In this document: one piece after another, positions 1-7,146 of the stretch | Layout: the number at the start of each line of letters is the position of its first letter | Position numbering within the stretch: the first letter of the stretch is position 1 | From: Candidatus Anaplasma sp. TIGMIC | GTDB lineage: Bacteria; Pseudomonadota; Alphaproteobacteria; Rickettsiales; Anaplasmataceae | Assembly (NCBI RefSeq): GCF_028204095.1 | Contig: NZ_JAQLOH010000008.1 | Location: 1 to 41,829 of the forward strand | DNA: 41,829 nt | Direction of reading: 5' to 3' | The notes under the pieces: generated by a model | Database searches by the model: none | Seen by the model: the letters and a program-made list of their open reading frames with translations, nothing else | What the model was told of the DNA's origin: nothing | Program-made: the position numbers and the translations under genes

Positions 1-8
1 TTAAGAAA

Positions 9-275
9 GTGCCTGATGTCAGGCGCATTCTTATCGAGCTCTCGGAAAGTGATGAGATGTGGGCTTATGGGGCAGCGTGCGGTGTTGCAGCAATGTCTTT
101 TATTACTCTACTATGCAGAGCAATGAAAAAGGCTATGTGTATCTTCAAAGAAGAGTCACGGGTTCAGGTTGATGATGTAGTGCATGGACCGGAATGTGCA
201 GAGGAAGTTTCTTCCGAGGTATTTCATGTTTCTGGGAGTGTGCGTGCATTCGATACGATGTGTGGTAGAAGATAA
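9..275 (+). CDS. Small single-TM membrane protein, possibly 5'-truncated by window edge
   Basis: I do not recognise this 88-residue protein. The start given is a GTG; the frame is open back to the window edge, so the true start may lie outside. Residues about 19-37 form one hydrophobic segment, followed by a basic stretch (RAMKKAM) and then a polar tail with several acidic residues. The layout of short N-terminus, one membrane helix and polar tail matches the other small proteins downstream to 7458, all on the same strand, so I infer it belongs to the same lineage-specific cluster. The positive-inside rule would put the tail in the cytoplasm. I see no catalytic motif and assign no function. 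Confidence 0.45.
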   Translation: MPDVRRILIELSESDEMWAYGAACGVAAMSFITLLCRAMKKAMCIFKEESRVQVDDVVHGPECAEEVSSEVFHVSGSVRAFDTMCGRR

Positions 276-747
276 TAATTGGTGTTAGTGGCTGAATCTT
301 GGGTTTGCAAAACACATTGCGTAACGTTCGCAATCAGGTGTCGTTTCCTACGCTTTGAAATTCGTTATTTGCGGCGCTAAGTCGTGTATTCTGCAGCTCT
401 ACGGCGGGCGCTGTGATTTATCTCAGAATCCTCGGTCTTTTTTCGAGTATCCTGCTAGTGCCTTGGACTTTGTTTTTTTCTATTGTGTGTGATTTGTGCC
501 CGAAGGCGAGTAGCGTATGAGCTACTACCTCGGATACGGTTTTACGATATTGGCCTAGTGGTGGCGGGTATTTCGAAACTCGCAGAACTTGTGTGTTACA
601 ACGCCTGCTGTTGGTAAGACATGCGGATCCTGCGAGCCCTGTATAGCGTAAGTTGTATTGCGATAAGTGCGTTATCGTTAAATCTGTCTTATAATAGAAC
701 TACGGAAGGGGTAAGCCGTTGCTTGCTGTTTTTTACGAGGTGTAAAA
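276..747. other. Gap of 472 bases with leader of next gene
   Basis: I see no convincing gene here. The right end carries a -10-like TATAAT (690-695) and a purine-rich ribosome binding site (about 736-741) that serve the gene starting at 748. The rest reads as non-coding or decayed sequence. Confidence 0.5.
690..695 (+). promoter_or_regulatory. Candidate -10 element for the small gene at 748
   Basis: TATAAT matches the sigma-70 -10 consensus exactly and lies 52 bases before the ATG. The -35 position 16-18 bases upstream has only a poor match, so the call rests on the -10 box and its place. It could be chance in an AT-rich stretch. Confidence 0.3.
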
Positions 748-1140
748 ATGAGTGCGGATAAAATTATTGGCGTCGGTGCCTTGATTTCTTTCAGTAAAAG
801 ATGCCTTATGGGCATTGTATCGGGGATGGTTGTTGCGTGTATGCTTGTAGCCGCTTTTGCAAAACTTTCAGAGCTTTTGGACGTGGGTCCTGCGCAAGCA
901 GATGTTCAATCTTCTTCTCATGTGGTGAATGCTGTTTCCGCAGAGACTCAGACGAATGAATTGCACGCGGGTATTCTGTATGGCGGTTATGGGCTTAGCT
1001 CCATAGAAAGCCGTGACGGGCACTTATACTTTGTAGAAAAGACTGGAGCAGAACATGGGCCCAAGTCATGGGTGGCCTTGACTTCTTGCATTGAAGATAA
1101 AGAAGGTTGCGGTAAGTGTCGTAGAACAGCTCGTGCATAG
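748..1140 (+). CDS. Small membrane protein, sub-family 1 (GYG...RDG.LYFV motif)
   Basis: This is a 130-residue protein of unknown function. The ATG is preceded by GAGGTG at a good distance, so the start is well supported. Residues about 18-40 are a strong hydrophobic helix after a short N-terminus with two lysines and an arginine. A polar region follows, then a C-terminal motif read as GYG-x-SSIESRDGHLYFVEKTG, ending with HGPKSW. The same motif appears in the neighbour at 1501 as SGYLYFISETG...YGPLSW, so the two are paralogues. A looser version (GWG...RDVEDGLMSFVRDE) is found in the three genes at 2490, 3490 and 4494. The last 20 residues contain a short CGKC pair. I infer a lineage-specific membrane or surface protein next to the type IV secretion genes; no homology search was made. 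Confidence 0.6.
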   Translation: MSADKIIGVGALISFSKRCLMGIVSGMVVACMLVAAFAKLSELLDVGPAQADVQSSSHVVNAVSAETQTNELHAGILYGGYGLSSIESRDGHLYFVEKTGAEHGPKSWVALTSCIEDKEGCGKCRRTARA

Positions 1141-1500
1141 CGCTTGATAAATGTATTTTACGTTTTCGCTGAAGAAGTTCGCATGTTGGTGCCTTATGCC
1201 TAGATGGTGGCATCTCATGTCGTGGCGAAGTAATTATTGTCTTCACAAACAGAGCTTTGTTGCAGTGTGTAGTCGGTCGTGGGGTTTTGAGGCACGTGGC
1301 TAGGTGTCTCTCTGTAGGCTTGGTGTCAGATCTCGGGTTTAGCGGTTTAGGTTGTTCAATGATGGGCACTTGCGCGAGTTTTGCTGGCCCGTCGTCGTGT
1401 TATGTGCGGATTTTACTGTGTGCCGAGCTATGGTTTCAGTAAATGTTTGATAAGGCAGTCGCGCTGCTGTTTGGACATAAATTACCCGTTGTTTTTAGAA
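1141..1500. other. Gap of 360 bases between paralogous small genes
   Basis: Short open frames cross this stretch, including an upstream extension of the next gene from 1381, but none has a ribosome site or a composition that looks coded. I see nothing else in it. Confidence 0.45.
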
Positions 1501-1956
1501 ATGAGATGCAATATGCAGTCGTTTTACGAGAAATGCTTCGTTGTGGTGTTGCTTTTTGTTGTATTAGTAGTGTGCTTTCTCGTGGCAGCGTCAGAGAAAT
1601 TGGAGGAGATTCTAGAAATGGATGGAATCTCACAAAAAAGTCCGCATAGACTCCATTGTAGGACTGCATATGTTACCAGGGCAACGCAAACAGAAAGCTG
1701 TCACGAGGGAGTTTTGCCTAGTGGTTATCGTAACAGAGCGATAATAAGCCGCTCTGGATATTTATATTTTATTTCTGAGACAGGATCTGAGTATGGCCCC
1801 TTGTCTTGGGATGATATGCGTGCACATATTTCTGCTAAAGAAGAAGAGAAGAAGGATCCTGCGTCTGGTACCGAGAGCATGTTGTCAGATGTTGCGATAG
1901 ATGAAGCCTCATGCGTATGTGGTATTACAAAGGCTGGGGCGTTACAGATTGCGTGA
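1501..1956 (+). CDS. Small membrane protein, sub-family 1 paralogue
   Basis: This is a 151-residue protein of unknown function. The open frame extends up to 1381, but the upstream residues are Cys- and Arg-rich and look non-coding. The ATG at 1501 (or 1513) puts the membrane helix (residues about 12-29, almost all V, L and F) at the same depth as in the gene at 748. The tail keeps the shared motif, with an ATQTES stretch, then SRSGYLYFISETGSEYGP and LSW, and later a Lys/Glu-rich patch (AKEEEKKD). The last codons (KAGALQIA) lie in DNA whose relatives follow the 2490 and 3490 genes as non-coding sequence, so the repeat units downstream carry a remnant of this gene's end. Function cannot be assigned. 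Confidence 0.55.
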   Translation: MRCNMQSFYEKCFVVVLLFVVLVVCFLVAASEKLEEILEMDGISQKSPHRLHCRTAYVTRATQTESCHEGVLPSGYRNRAIISRSGYLYFISETGSEYGPLSWDDMRAHISAKEEEKKDPASGTESMLSDVAIDEASCVCGITKAGALQIA

Positions 1957-2489
1957 ATCTATGGGGCGGTGTTGAGTTCATGCACCTGTTGCGATGGTGA
2001 GGAGAGCTCAGACGCATCGGAGTCGCAGACGGGGTTCAATTTAAAAGAAGTAGCTTGCCTGTGCTGGACGAATCTTTTGCAGAATATTTCTGTGGAACTG
2101 CGTCGATGTGTGAATAGTTTTGAAGTTTGTTGGTTAAGTGAGAAAACTCTCGGAGAGTCCCCTTTGCCGGGTTGCATACAGGATACCAAATTAGAAAGCT
2201 CGGACAAATATAGTGTACGGTGAATTGTACTTTAAAACCGACGCGTAGCATTCAGGGATGCTGCGGGTCTTTTGGTTGCACCCACACGGGCTGTAGCAAA
2301 GGGCCCAGCGGGCGGTTCTATGGTAGCGATGCGCAGATGTTATAATGGCAGCCGTTACTTTTTCAAAATATTGGGGCAAAGAGCAATACGCACGGATCTA
2401 TGGAGTGTGGGTATAGTATGGGAAGGGGAAAAAGGAACAGCTCATATACTGCTTTGATGTGGTTTGTGTGATTTTGTGTAGGGTGTGGT
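1957..2489. other. Non-coding leader of repeat unit 1 (533 bases)
   Basis: This is the diverged version of the long leaders in units 2 and 3. Conserved blocks include the segment around ACTCTCGGAGA (2145-2160) and the bases just before the start codon. Short open frames in it are not kept in the sister units, so I read it as untranslated. Confidence 0.5.
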
Positions 2490-2834
2490 ATGAGTAGACA
2501 TGATAGTGACGGAGCTGTGCTTTTTGTCGCAGTGGTATTTGCGGCTGCAGTCGGGTACATCTTAGGAGCTCTTGCGACGTATATTCAAATGTTTAGGGGG
2601 GGGGTAGGAAGAAGCTTGGACTTTGATGCTGCGCCTCGACCCGACCGAGATGAACAGCAAGAGGGTCCAGTAGCAGATGAAGAACGGTGGCAAGTTGATG
2701 AGCAACACCCTGTTGATATGGCGATGGAAGGGTGGGGCGAAGTCGCGGGTTATTTAATTGTGCGCGATGTAGAAGATGGGCTCATGAGCTTCGTGCGTGA
2801 TGAATGGTACATTGGGTCCGGTAGACGACGGTAG
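2490..2834 (+). CDS. Small membrane protein, array copy A, with in-frame poly-G tract
   Basis: This is a 114-residue protein of unknown function. It starts MSRHDSDG, with a hydrophobic helix at about residues 9-30. A charged, Asp/Glu/Gln-rich middle follows, then a conserved end: QHPVDMA, GWGEVAGYLIVRDVEDG, LMSFVRDE and a basic GSGRRR terminus. The two downstream paralogues fix the ATG at 2490. A run of nine G (2596-2604) lies inside the frame directly after the helix. Copies B and C have no such run at that place, so loss or gain of one base here would truncate only this copy. The C-terminal motif is a looser form of the one in the 748 and 1501 genes. I infer a membrane protein with a cytoplasmic or exposed acidic tail; its role is unknown. 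Confidence 0.65.
   Translation: MSRHDSDGAVLFVAVVFAAAVGYILGALATYIQMFRGGVGRSLDFDAAPRPDRDEQQEGPVADEERWQVDEQHPVDMAMEGWGEVAGYLIVRDVEDGLMSFVRDEWYIGSGRRR
2596..2604 (+). repeat. Poly-G tract (9 G) inside a coding region
   Basis: Nine consecutive G encode part of an Arg-Gly-Gly-Val stretch just after the membrane helix of copy A. Runs of this length are prone to slipped-strand change, and a change of one base would shift the frame. The paralogues at 3490 and 4494 interrupt the run. Confidence 0.75.
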
Positions 2835-3489
2835 TACCGCCTTTGAGCAGGAAGTGTTTTAGTTCTTGCCATCTTGTATGGAGATGATTTTCGGCTGCTA
2901 GCATATGTGCGTGGTATTATACAGAGGTTGGGGTGTCGCAGATTGCATGAATCTATGGGCAGTGTTGAGTATAATGCTCCTGTTGCTATTGTGTGGAGGG
3001 CTCAGGCGCGGTGTAGCAGCATACAGGGTCAATTGAAAAGAAGTAGCCTGCCTTGGATGACGAAACTTTCGCACAATATTTTCTGGATTGTTGTGGAACT
3101 GCGTTGACGTGTGAATTGTCATTGAAGTCTGTTGGTTAAGGGAGAAAACTCTCGGAGAATTCTCTTTGCCGGGTTACATACCGGCTACTGAATTAAAAAG
3201 TTCGGACGAGTAGAGTGTATAGTAGGTTGTGCTTTATAGAAAACCTGCACGGAGCACGGGGGTGTTGGCGGTCTTTTTGTTGTCGCCAACACGGGCTGTA
3301 GCGTGGAGTCCCGAGGTATGTTTTGTGGTGAAAAACGCGGGTGTTGGGCTTACAGCTGTTACTTTCGAAATATTGGGATGGAAGTATTGCTAATGAATCT
3401 ATAGAGTACGAGTGTGGTACTGGGTAGAAAGAAAAAAGTAGACAACGCATGGACTGCATGGATGTGATTTGTTTTGTGTAAGGTATGGT
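2835..3489. other. Long non-coding leader of repeat unit 2 (655 bases)
   Basis: This stretch holds no gene I can support. It carries a remnant resembling the end of the 1501 gene near 2925-2965 and a 9-base-stem inverted repeat at 3262-3292. A 139-codon open frame on the minus strand (3193-3612) is identical in unit 3 only because the DNA is identical, and it is broken in unit 1. Confidence 0.55.
3262..3292 (+). repeat. Inverted repeat in leader of copy B
   Basis: GTGTTGGCG (3262-3270) and CGCCAACAC (3284-3292) are perfect complements around a 13-base T-rich loop. No T-run follows, so it is not a standard terminator. The identical structure is at 4266-4296 in unit 3. Unit 1 has changed bases on both sides and does not keep the stem. 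Confidence 0.6.
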
Positions 3490-3834
3490 ATGAGTGGGCA
3501 TAATGGTGACAATGCCGTGCTTTTTGTTGTGGTGGGTGCATTTGCGGCCGCGGTTGGATATGTGTTGGGAGTTCTTGCGGCGTATTTTCAAATGGGTGGA
3601 GGTGTAGGGCATTTAGCCGAGGACGAGGCTGAACTCCAGCATGACCAAGATGTTCAGGAAGAAGATCTGGTAGAGAATGAAGACCGGTGGCGAGTTAACG
3701 AGCAGCACCCTGTTGATATGGCTTTGGAGGGGTGGGGTGAAGTCGCGGGTTATTTAATTGTGCGCGATGTAGAAGACGGTCTCATGAGCTTCGTGCGTGA
3801 TGAATCGTACATGGGGTCCGGTAGACGGCAGTAG
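3490..3834 (+). CDS. Small membrane protein, array copy B
   Basis: This is a 114-residue protein of unknown function, starting MSGHNGDN, with a hydrophobic helix at about residues 9-30 and an acidic middle (AEDEAE, QEEDLVENED). It then has the same end as copy A: QHPVDMA, GWGEVAGY and RDVEDGLMSFVRDE. A TTG start seven codons upstream is possible, but the ATG at 3490 matches copy A. It differs from copy C only in the last residue (Q against R), with the surrounding DNA otherwise identical. This means a recent duplication or ongoing gene conversion. The three array copies and the 748 and 1501 genes form one sub-family lying upstream of the type IV secretion operon. Confidence 0.65.
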   Translation: MSGHNGDNAVLFVVVGAFAAAVGYVLGVLAAYFQMGGGVGHLAEDEAELQHDQDVQEEDLVENEDRWRVNEQHPVDMALEGWGEVAGYLIVRDVEDGLMSFVRDESYMGSGRRQ

Positions 3835-4493
3835 TACCGCCTTTGAGTAGGAAGTGTTTTAGTTCTTACCATCTTGTATGGAGATGATTTTCGGCTGCTA
3901 GCATACGCGCGTGGTATTATACAGAGGTTGGGGTGTCGCAGATTGCATGAATCTATGGGAGTGTTGAGTATAATGCCCCTGTTACTTTACTATTGTGAGG
4001 AGGGCTCAGGTGCGGTGTAGCAGCATACAGGGTCAATTGAAAAGAAGTAGCCTGCCTTGGATGACGAAACTTTCGCACAATATTTTCTGGATTGTTGTGG
4101 AACTGCGTTGACGTGTGAATTGTCATTGAAGTCTGTTGGTTAAGGGAGAAAACTCTCGGAGAATTCTCTTTGCCGGGTTACATACCGGCTACTGAATTAA
4201 AAAGTTCGGACGAGTAGAGTGTATAGTAGGTTGTGCTTTATAGAAAACCTGCACGGAGCACGGGGGTGTTGGCGGTCTTTTTGTTGTCGCCAACACGGGC
4301 TGTAGCGTGGAGTCCCGAGGTATGTTTTGTGGTGAAAAACGCGGGTGTTGGGCTTACAGCTGTTACTTTCGAAATATTGGGATGGAAGTATTGCTAATGA
4401 ATCTATAGAGTACGAGTGTGGTACTGGGTAGAAAGAAAAAAGTAGACAACGCATGGACTGCATGGATGTGATTTGTTTTGTGTAAGGTATGGT
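3835..4493. other. Long non-coding leader of repeat unit 3 (659 bases)
   Basis: This is the same leader as in unit 2, including the 9-base-stem inverted repeat. The first part (3835-4011) differs by scattered substitutions and small indels. I see no gene in it. Confidence 0.55.
4266..4296 (+). repeat. Inverted repeat in leader of copy C
   Basis: This is the identical counterpart of the stem-loop at 3262-3292: a 9-base perfect stem and 13-base loop, about 200 bases before the start codon. Confidence 0.6.
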
Positions 4494-4838
4494 ATGAGTG
4501 GGCATAATGGTGACAATGCCGTGCTTTTTGTTGTGGTGGGTGCATTTGCGGCCGCGGTTGGATATGTGTTGGGAGTTCTTGCGGCGTATTTTCAAATGGG
4601 TGGAGGTGTAGGGCATTTAGCCGAGGACGAGGCTGAACTCCAGCATGACCAAGATGTTCAGGAAGAAGATCTGGTAGAGAATGAAGACCGGTGGCGAGTT
4701 AACGAGCAGCACCCTGTTGATATGGCTTTGGAGGGGTGGGGTGAAGTCGCGGGTTATTTAATTGTGCGCGATGTAGAAGACGGTCTCATGAGCTTCGTGC
4801 GTGATGAATCGTACATGGGGTCCGGCAGACGACGGTAA
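4494..4838 (+). CDS. Small membrane protein, array copy C
   Basis: This is a 114-residue protein, the same as copy B except for the final residue, where the terminus GSGRRR returns to the copy A form. That patchwork at the 3' end, together with the identical body, points to exchange between copies. It has one helix (about 9-30), an acidic middle, and the GWGEVAGY and RDVEDGLMSFVRDE motifs. It is the last gene of the array; the ribA remnant follows 90 bases later. Function is unknown. Confidence 0.65.
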   Translation: MSGHNGDNAVLFVVVGAFAAAVGYVLGVLAAYFQMGGGVGHLAEDEAELQHDQDVQEEDLVENEDRWRVNEQHPVDMALEGWGEVAGYLIVRDVEDGLMSFVRDESYMGSGRRR

Positions 4839-4928
4839 TTACAATTTTGTGTGGTAAGTGTTTTGGTCCTGCCGTCCATCATAGAGTTGGTTTTTAACTG
4901 CTAAAATAAGCGAAGACCATGGAATAAA

Positions 4929-5327
4929 TGGGAGCAGGTGGTGATACTGTGTATCTCACAAGAGGTGTGAGGGGTAGGACTGGCAAACAAGATCAGGGCG
5001 TATAACTTACAAGCTAACCACGCATTAGACACTGTGGATGCCAACAGGTTCTTGGGGTTCGAAGACGATGAGAGAGTGTTTTTGCCTGCGGCGTGTATAC
5101 TAAACATGCTAGGAGTGACAAATCTTCAGCTTTTAACGAGTAACCCCAATAAAGTGCAGGCAATATGTAGGTACGATTTTAATGTTACCAACACAATCCC
5201 GCTTATAACAGAACCCAACAAATATAACGGGCACTATATGAGGGTAAACTCGCATCGTTCACCAGTAGTACGCCATATCTTGCTCTTTTCAGCATGTTTT
5301 TCAACGAGCCTTGGGCCAGCACGCTAA
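4929..5327 (+). pseudogene. ribA: Remnant of ribA, GTP cyclohydrolase II (C-terminal half only)
   Basis: The translation matches the C-terminal half of GTP cyclohydrolase II, the enzyme that opens GTP at the start of riboflavin synthesis. From left to right I read VVILCISQE, a TGA stop at 4968, GVGLANKIRAYNLQ, ALDTVDANRFLGF, DDER, LLTSNPNKV and an RHILL end. These follow the family order QEGRGIGL-NKIRAYALQ, DTVEAN, DER, LLTNNPKK and MGHLL. The stop replaces the conserved Arg of QEGR and could come from one CGA to TGA change. The N-terminal half, including the zinc-binding Cys residues, is missing; the sequence before about 4926 belongs to the repeat array. Reading resumes open from 4971 to 5327. 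It lies upstream of virB8 on the same strand, the relation seen in Wolbachia. A functional ribA may exist elsewhere. Confidence 0.8.
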
Positions 5328-5387
5328 TTGCGCGTCAAAAGGACAAATATTCTTGCGTGTGCACAAGGCGTAAAGGAACACAGCTAG

Positions 5388-5416
5388 TTGATAAATTTTT
5401 AACTTTTTGCTACACT
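5388..5416 (+). promoter_or_regulatory. Candidate sigma-70 promoter upstream of sub-family 2
   Basis: TTGATA (5388-5393) and TACACT (5411-5416) are separated by exactly 17 bases. The match is 5 of 6 and 4 of 6 to consensus. It would give a leader of about 260 bases for the gene at 5687, with the poly-G tract inside the transcript. Confidence 0.35.
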
Positions 5417-5675
5417 GGAAGTATACTAAGCATCACGGCTTTGACGAGCTCACGTTGTGCTGGGGCTTAGTTTCTGTTAAGTTTCCATAATCTTGTTTGT
5501 GGCTTGTCGGTGGGGCGTGCCGCCTTAGCTAGTGTGTTGTTACGGCGCGTTCTTTGACATATGGGCCACGTGTTCTGTCACGAACGTACAGTGAGGTCTG
5601 TGTTTGAATGATTGAAAATCATCTTCTCGGAAAAATGGTCGGCAGCCCTTCTTTTGGGGACTCCAGGTGTGGCAT

Positions 5676-5684
5676 GGGGGGGGG
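5676..5684 (+). repeat. Poly-G tract (9 G) just before a start codon
   Basis: Nine G end two bases before the ATG at 5687. The tract can act as a ribosome binding site. It is also read through by the frame that starts at ATG 5608, which is one base out of phase with the 5687 gene. Loss of one G would fuse the two frames and add about 26 residues to the N-terminus. Confidence 0.7.
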
Positions 5685-5686
5685 TA

Positions 5687-6043
5687 ATGGGCAACGCGCG
5701 GTCGTACTTTGAGCGTTTGTGCATGGCTATGGTGACGTTGGTGCTAGCAGTCGGTTTTCTTGTTAGTGTTGGCATAGCGCACTTTATGGGTTACGAGGCT
5801 CAATGGGTAGAGCCTGAGGGACTTCCTGCGGGTGATGTGGTGGATAGCCCCTCGGAAGCGGTTCTAAGTGAGGCGGGAATAGAAAGTGCTTCGAGATTGT
5901 TTCCCAGCCTTGTAAGAGGGTGTTCACTCTCAGAAGGTATAGAACCCCAAGGCTTGGTGTCTCCAGTTTTAGAAGCTATAGACGCAGTTTCCAGGTCTGG
6001 AGAGAGTTTTGTATGTGCTTGTATTGCTGGAATGAGTAGGTAA
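5687..6043 (+). CDS. Small membrane protein, sub-family 2, behind a poly-G tract
   Basis: This is a 118-residue protein of unknown function. With the ATG at 5687 it starts MGNARSYFERL, has a hydrophobic helix at about residues 13-33, and then a polar tail with several Glu and Ser residues and a late CAC triplet. A TTG at 5612 in the same frame would add 25 residues (MKIIFSEKW...), and the poly-G tract would then be coding. I prefer 5687 because the G-run provides a ribosome site and the helix then sits at the same depth as in the neighbours. It is the first of four genes in sub-family 2, which are more diverged than sub-family 1 and lack its C-terminal motif. Confidence 0.55.
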   Translation: MGNARSYFERLCMAMVTLVLAVGFLVSVGIAHFMGYEAQWVEPEGLPAGDVVDSPSEAVLSEAGIESASRLFPSLVRGCSLSEGIEPQGLVSPVLEAIDAVSRSGESFVCACIAGMSR

Positions 6044-6174
6044 CTAACAAACTAGATGTGTGGCTGGCAAGATTTTTAGCTTGTATCTTGCGGTCTTCTG
6101 TAGATTGCGTATTTCGGTCCTGTTCGGACTAGACATCGGAGTACTTGAGATTAGAAGTTGTTTGGGGTAGGGAG

Positions 6175-6468
6175 ATGCAAGGCCATAGCGGCATCGATAT
6201 CGCACTGCTATATGTGTGGGTATATGCGATACTTTCCTTCATGCATTTAATAATATCGATGGGGTTGCTCATCCTTGAGCCGTCGATTATGGCGACAGAT
6301 CCGCAAACAGATCTGCGCGATAGTGAGGATCGGCATGTGGGGAATACGACACGAAGTACTAATGATGCAGAGAAAAATTCTTGTCTTTTACGGCAGCATA
6401 CCGAGGAGCGTACGCAACTTGACTGTTCTGGTGTGCAGTGCGCTGCCCAGGTATCACGAACGCGTTAA
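6175..6468 (+). CDS. Small membrane protein, sub-family 2
   Basis: This is a 97-residue protein. The ATG at 6175 follows AGGGAG closely, which decides it over a TTG at 6145. It has a long hydrophobic helix (about residues 9-34, starting IALLYVWVYA) followed by EPSIMA, then a very polar tail rich in Asp, Glu, Arg and Thr. The helix and the short segment after it resemble those of the next two genes: LLYVWVYAILSFMHLIISMGL, LYLMVFIALFFIREFL and LLSFFVFVATSLMKLFVSIGL share an aromatic-rich first half and a Met/Ile-rich second half. The role is unknown. Confidence 0.55.
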   Translation: MQGHSGIDIALLYVWVYAILSFMHLIISMGLLILEPSIMATDPQTDLRDSEDRHVGNTTRSTNDAEKNSCLLRQHTEERTQLDCSGVQCAAQVSRTR

Positions 6469-6675
6469 TTAATAAAGTAATACTTGATGGGGCGTTTATT
6501 AGCGCTTGTGTTGCCTATAGTATATGCCGGATGGAAGACAGACAAGAACCTTTGTATCGACTGCGATTTGGTTTGTCACTAAATAGTCTCAAAGGTTGTG
6601 CAGGTTTTGTGTTTCCTGATGGGTAGAGAACGCTTGGCCATAACCGTAATGTTGATCTTGTGAGATGGAGGCGTT

Positions 6676-6969
6676 ATGAACGAAGTATATGATCGGAACG
6701 ATGTCGCGATTTTGTACCTTATGGTTTTTATTGCGCTGTTCTTTATCCGAGAGTTTTTATCCGCAGAATTGCGAATTAGGAATCCAGCAATAGCGAGAGC
6801 AATAGGTATAGAGGAAGATATGTCACCTTCCATAGCGCAGCATGCGACCGCAGAAGAGGCTTCTCGTTATTGGGAGGAAGTTTCTGGTCCAGCAGGCAAT
6901 GCAGAAGTTCCTGCGGTATTGGCAGACACAGATCTTCAGTTTTCTGTTCTTGCTACCCGCACTTTGTAG
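6676..6969 (+). CDS. Small membrane protein, sub-family 2
   Basis: This is a 97-residue protein with a good ribosome site (GGAGGC) six bases before the ATG. The hydrophobic helix covers about residues 10-28, followed by AELRIRNPAIARAIG and then an acidic tail with a Trp-Glu-Glu motif. The NPAIARAIG segment after the helix parallels GPAKAIEKG in the 7147 gene and EPSIMATD in the 6175 gene, which supports common descent. Function is unknown; location next to the secretion operon is the only clue. Confidence 0.6.
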   Translation: MNEVYDRNDVAILYLMVFIALFFIREFLSAELRIRNPAIARAIGIEEDMSPSIAQHATAEEASRYWEEVSGPAGNAEVPAVLADTDLQFSVLATRTL

Positions 6970-7134
6970 ACACCTCGCCATAGTATATACACACTTGTGT
7001 TCCTGAGATAAATAAGTAATAAACCTAGCGCTGTGAGTATGTTGTTTTGTGGTCTGACAGACGTAGTTTATGTTTTAGTCCTGTGCCTACAAGCAGCGAA
7101 AGCTCGCCAATGGCAGGGAAGTGTGTTTATGTGA

Positions 7135-7145
7135 GGGGGGGGGGG
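7135..7145 (+). repeat. Poly-G tract (11 G) just before a start codon
   Basis: This is the longest G-run of the window, ending one base before the ATG at 7147. It overlaps the ribosome binding region, so changes in length would alter spacing. A GTG at 7131 is one base out of frame with the gene; a run of ten G would place it in frame. Confidence 0.75.
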
Positions 7146-7146
7146 A

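Larger units (their letters stand above)
1930..2834 (+). repeat. Tandem repeat unit 1 (diverged copy)
   Basis: This is the first of three units of about 1 kb. It begins at the end of the 1501 gene, where a stretch around GATTGCGTGAATCTATGGGG matches 2935-2960 and 3940-3965. It continues through about 550 non-coding bases and ends with the small gene at 2490. By eye it is clearly related to units 2 and 3 along its length, with many substitutions and small indels. Confidence 0.7.
2835..3834 (+). repeat. Tandem repeat unit 2
   Basis: This unit runs from the end of copy A to the end of copy B. The block 3008-3821 reads identical to 4012-4825 at a constant offset of 1004 bases. The first 170 bases of the unit differ from unit 3 by several substitutions and indels. 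Confidence 0.85.
3835..4838 (+). repeat. Tandem repeat unit 3
   Basis: This unit runs from the end of copy B to the end of copy C. It is identical to unit 2 over 814 bases (4012-4825 against 3008-3821) by eye. Past the stop codon, weak similarity to the start of the next unit continues to about 4905 and then ends where the ribA remnant begins. Confidence 0.85.
5328..5686. other. Gap of 359 bases with promoter-like site and poly-G tract
   Basis: I see no intact gene. It carries a promoter-like pair at 5388-5416, an ATG at 5608 that opens a 34-codon frame, and nine G at 5676-5684 just before the next gene. Confidence 0.5.

Noticed and set aside
1381-1500. Upstream extension of the 1501 gene
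   Set aside because: The 40 extra residues are Cys- and Arg-rich, lack a ribosome site, and would put the membrane helix far from the N-terminus, unlike the paralogue at 748.
3193-3612. 139-codon minus-strand frame, repeated at 4197-4616
   Set aside because: It is the same in both units only because the DNA is identical. In the diverged unit 1 the frame is broken into short pieces, and it overlaps the start of the plus-strand gene.
1930-4838. Possible CRISPR-like or satellite repeat
   Set aside because: There are only three units of about 1 kb, each with a gene; no short regular repeats with spacers occur.
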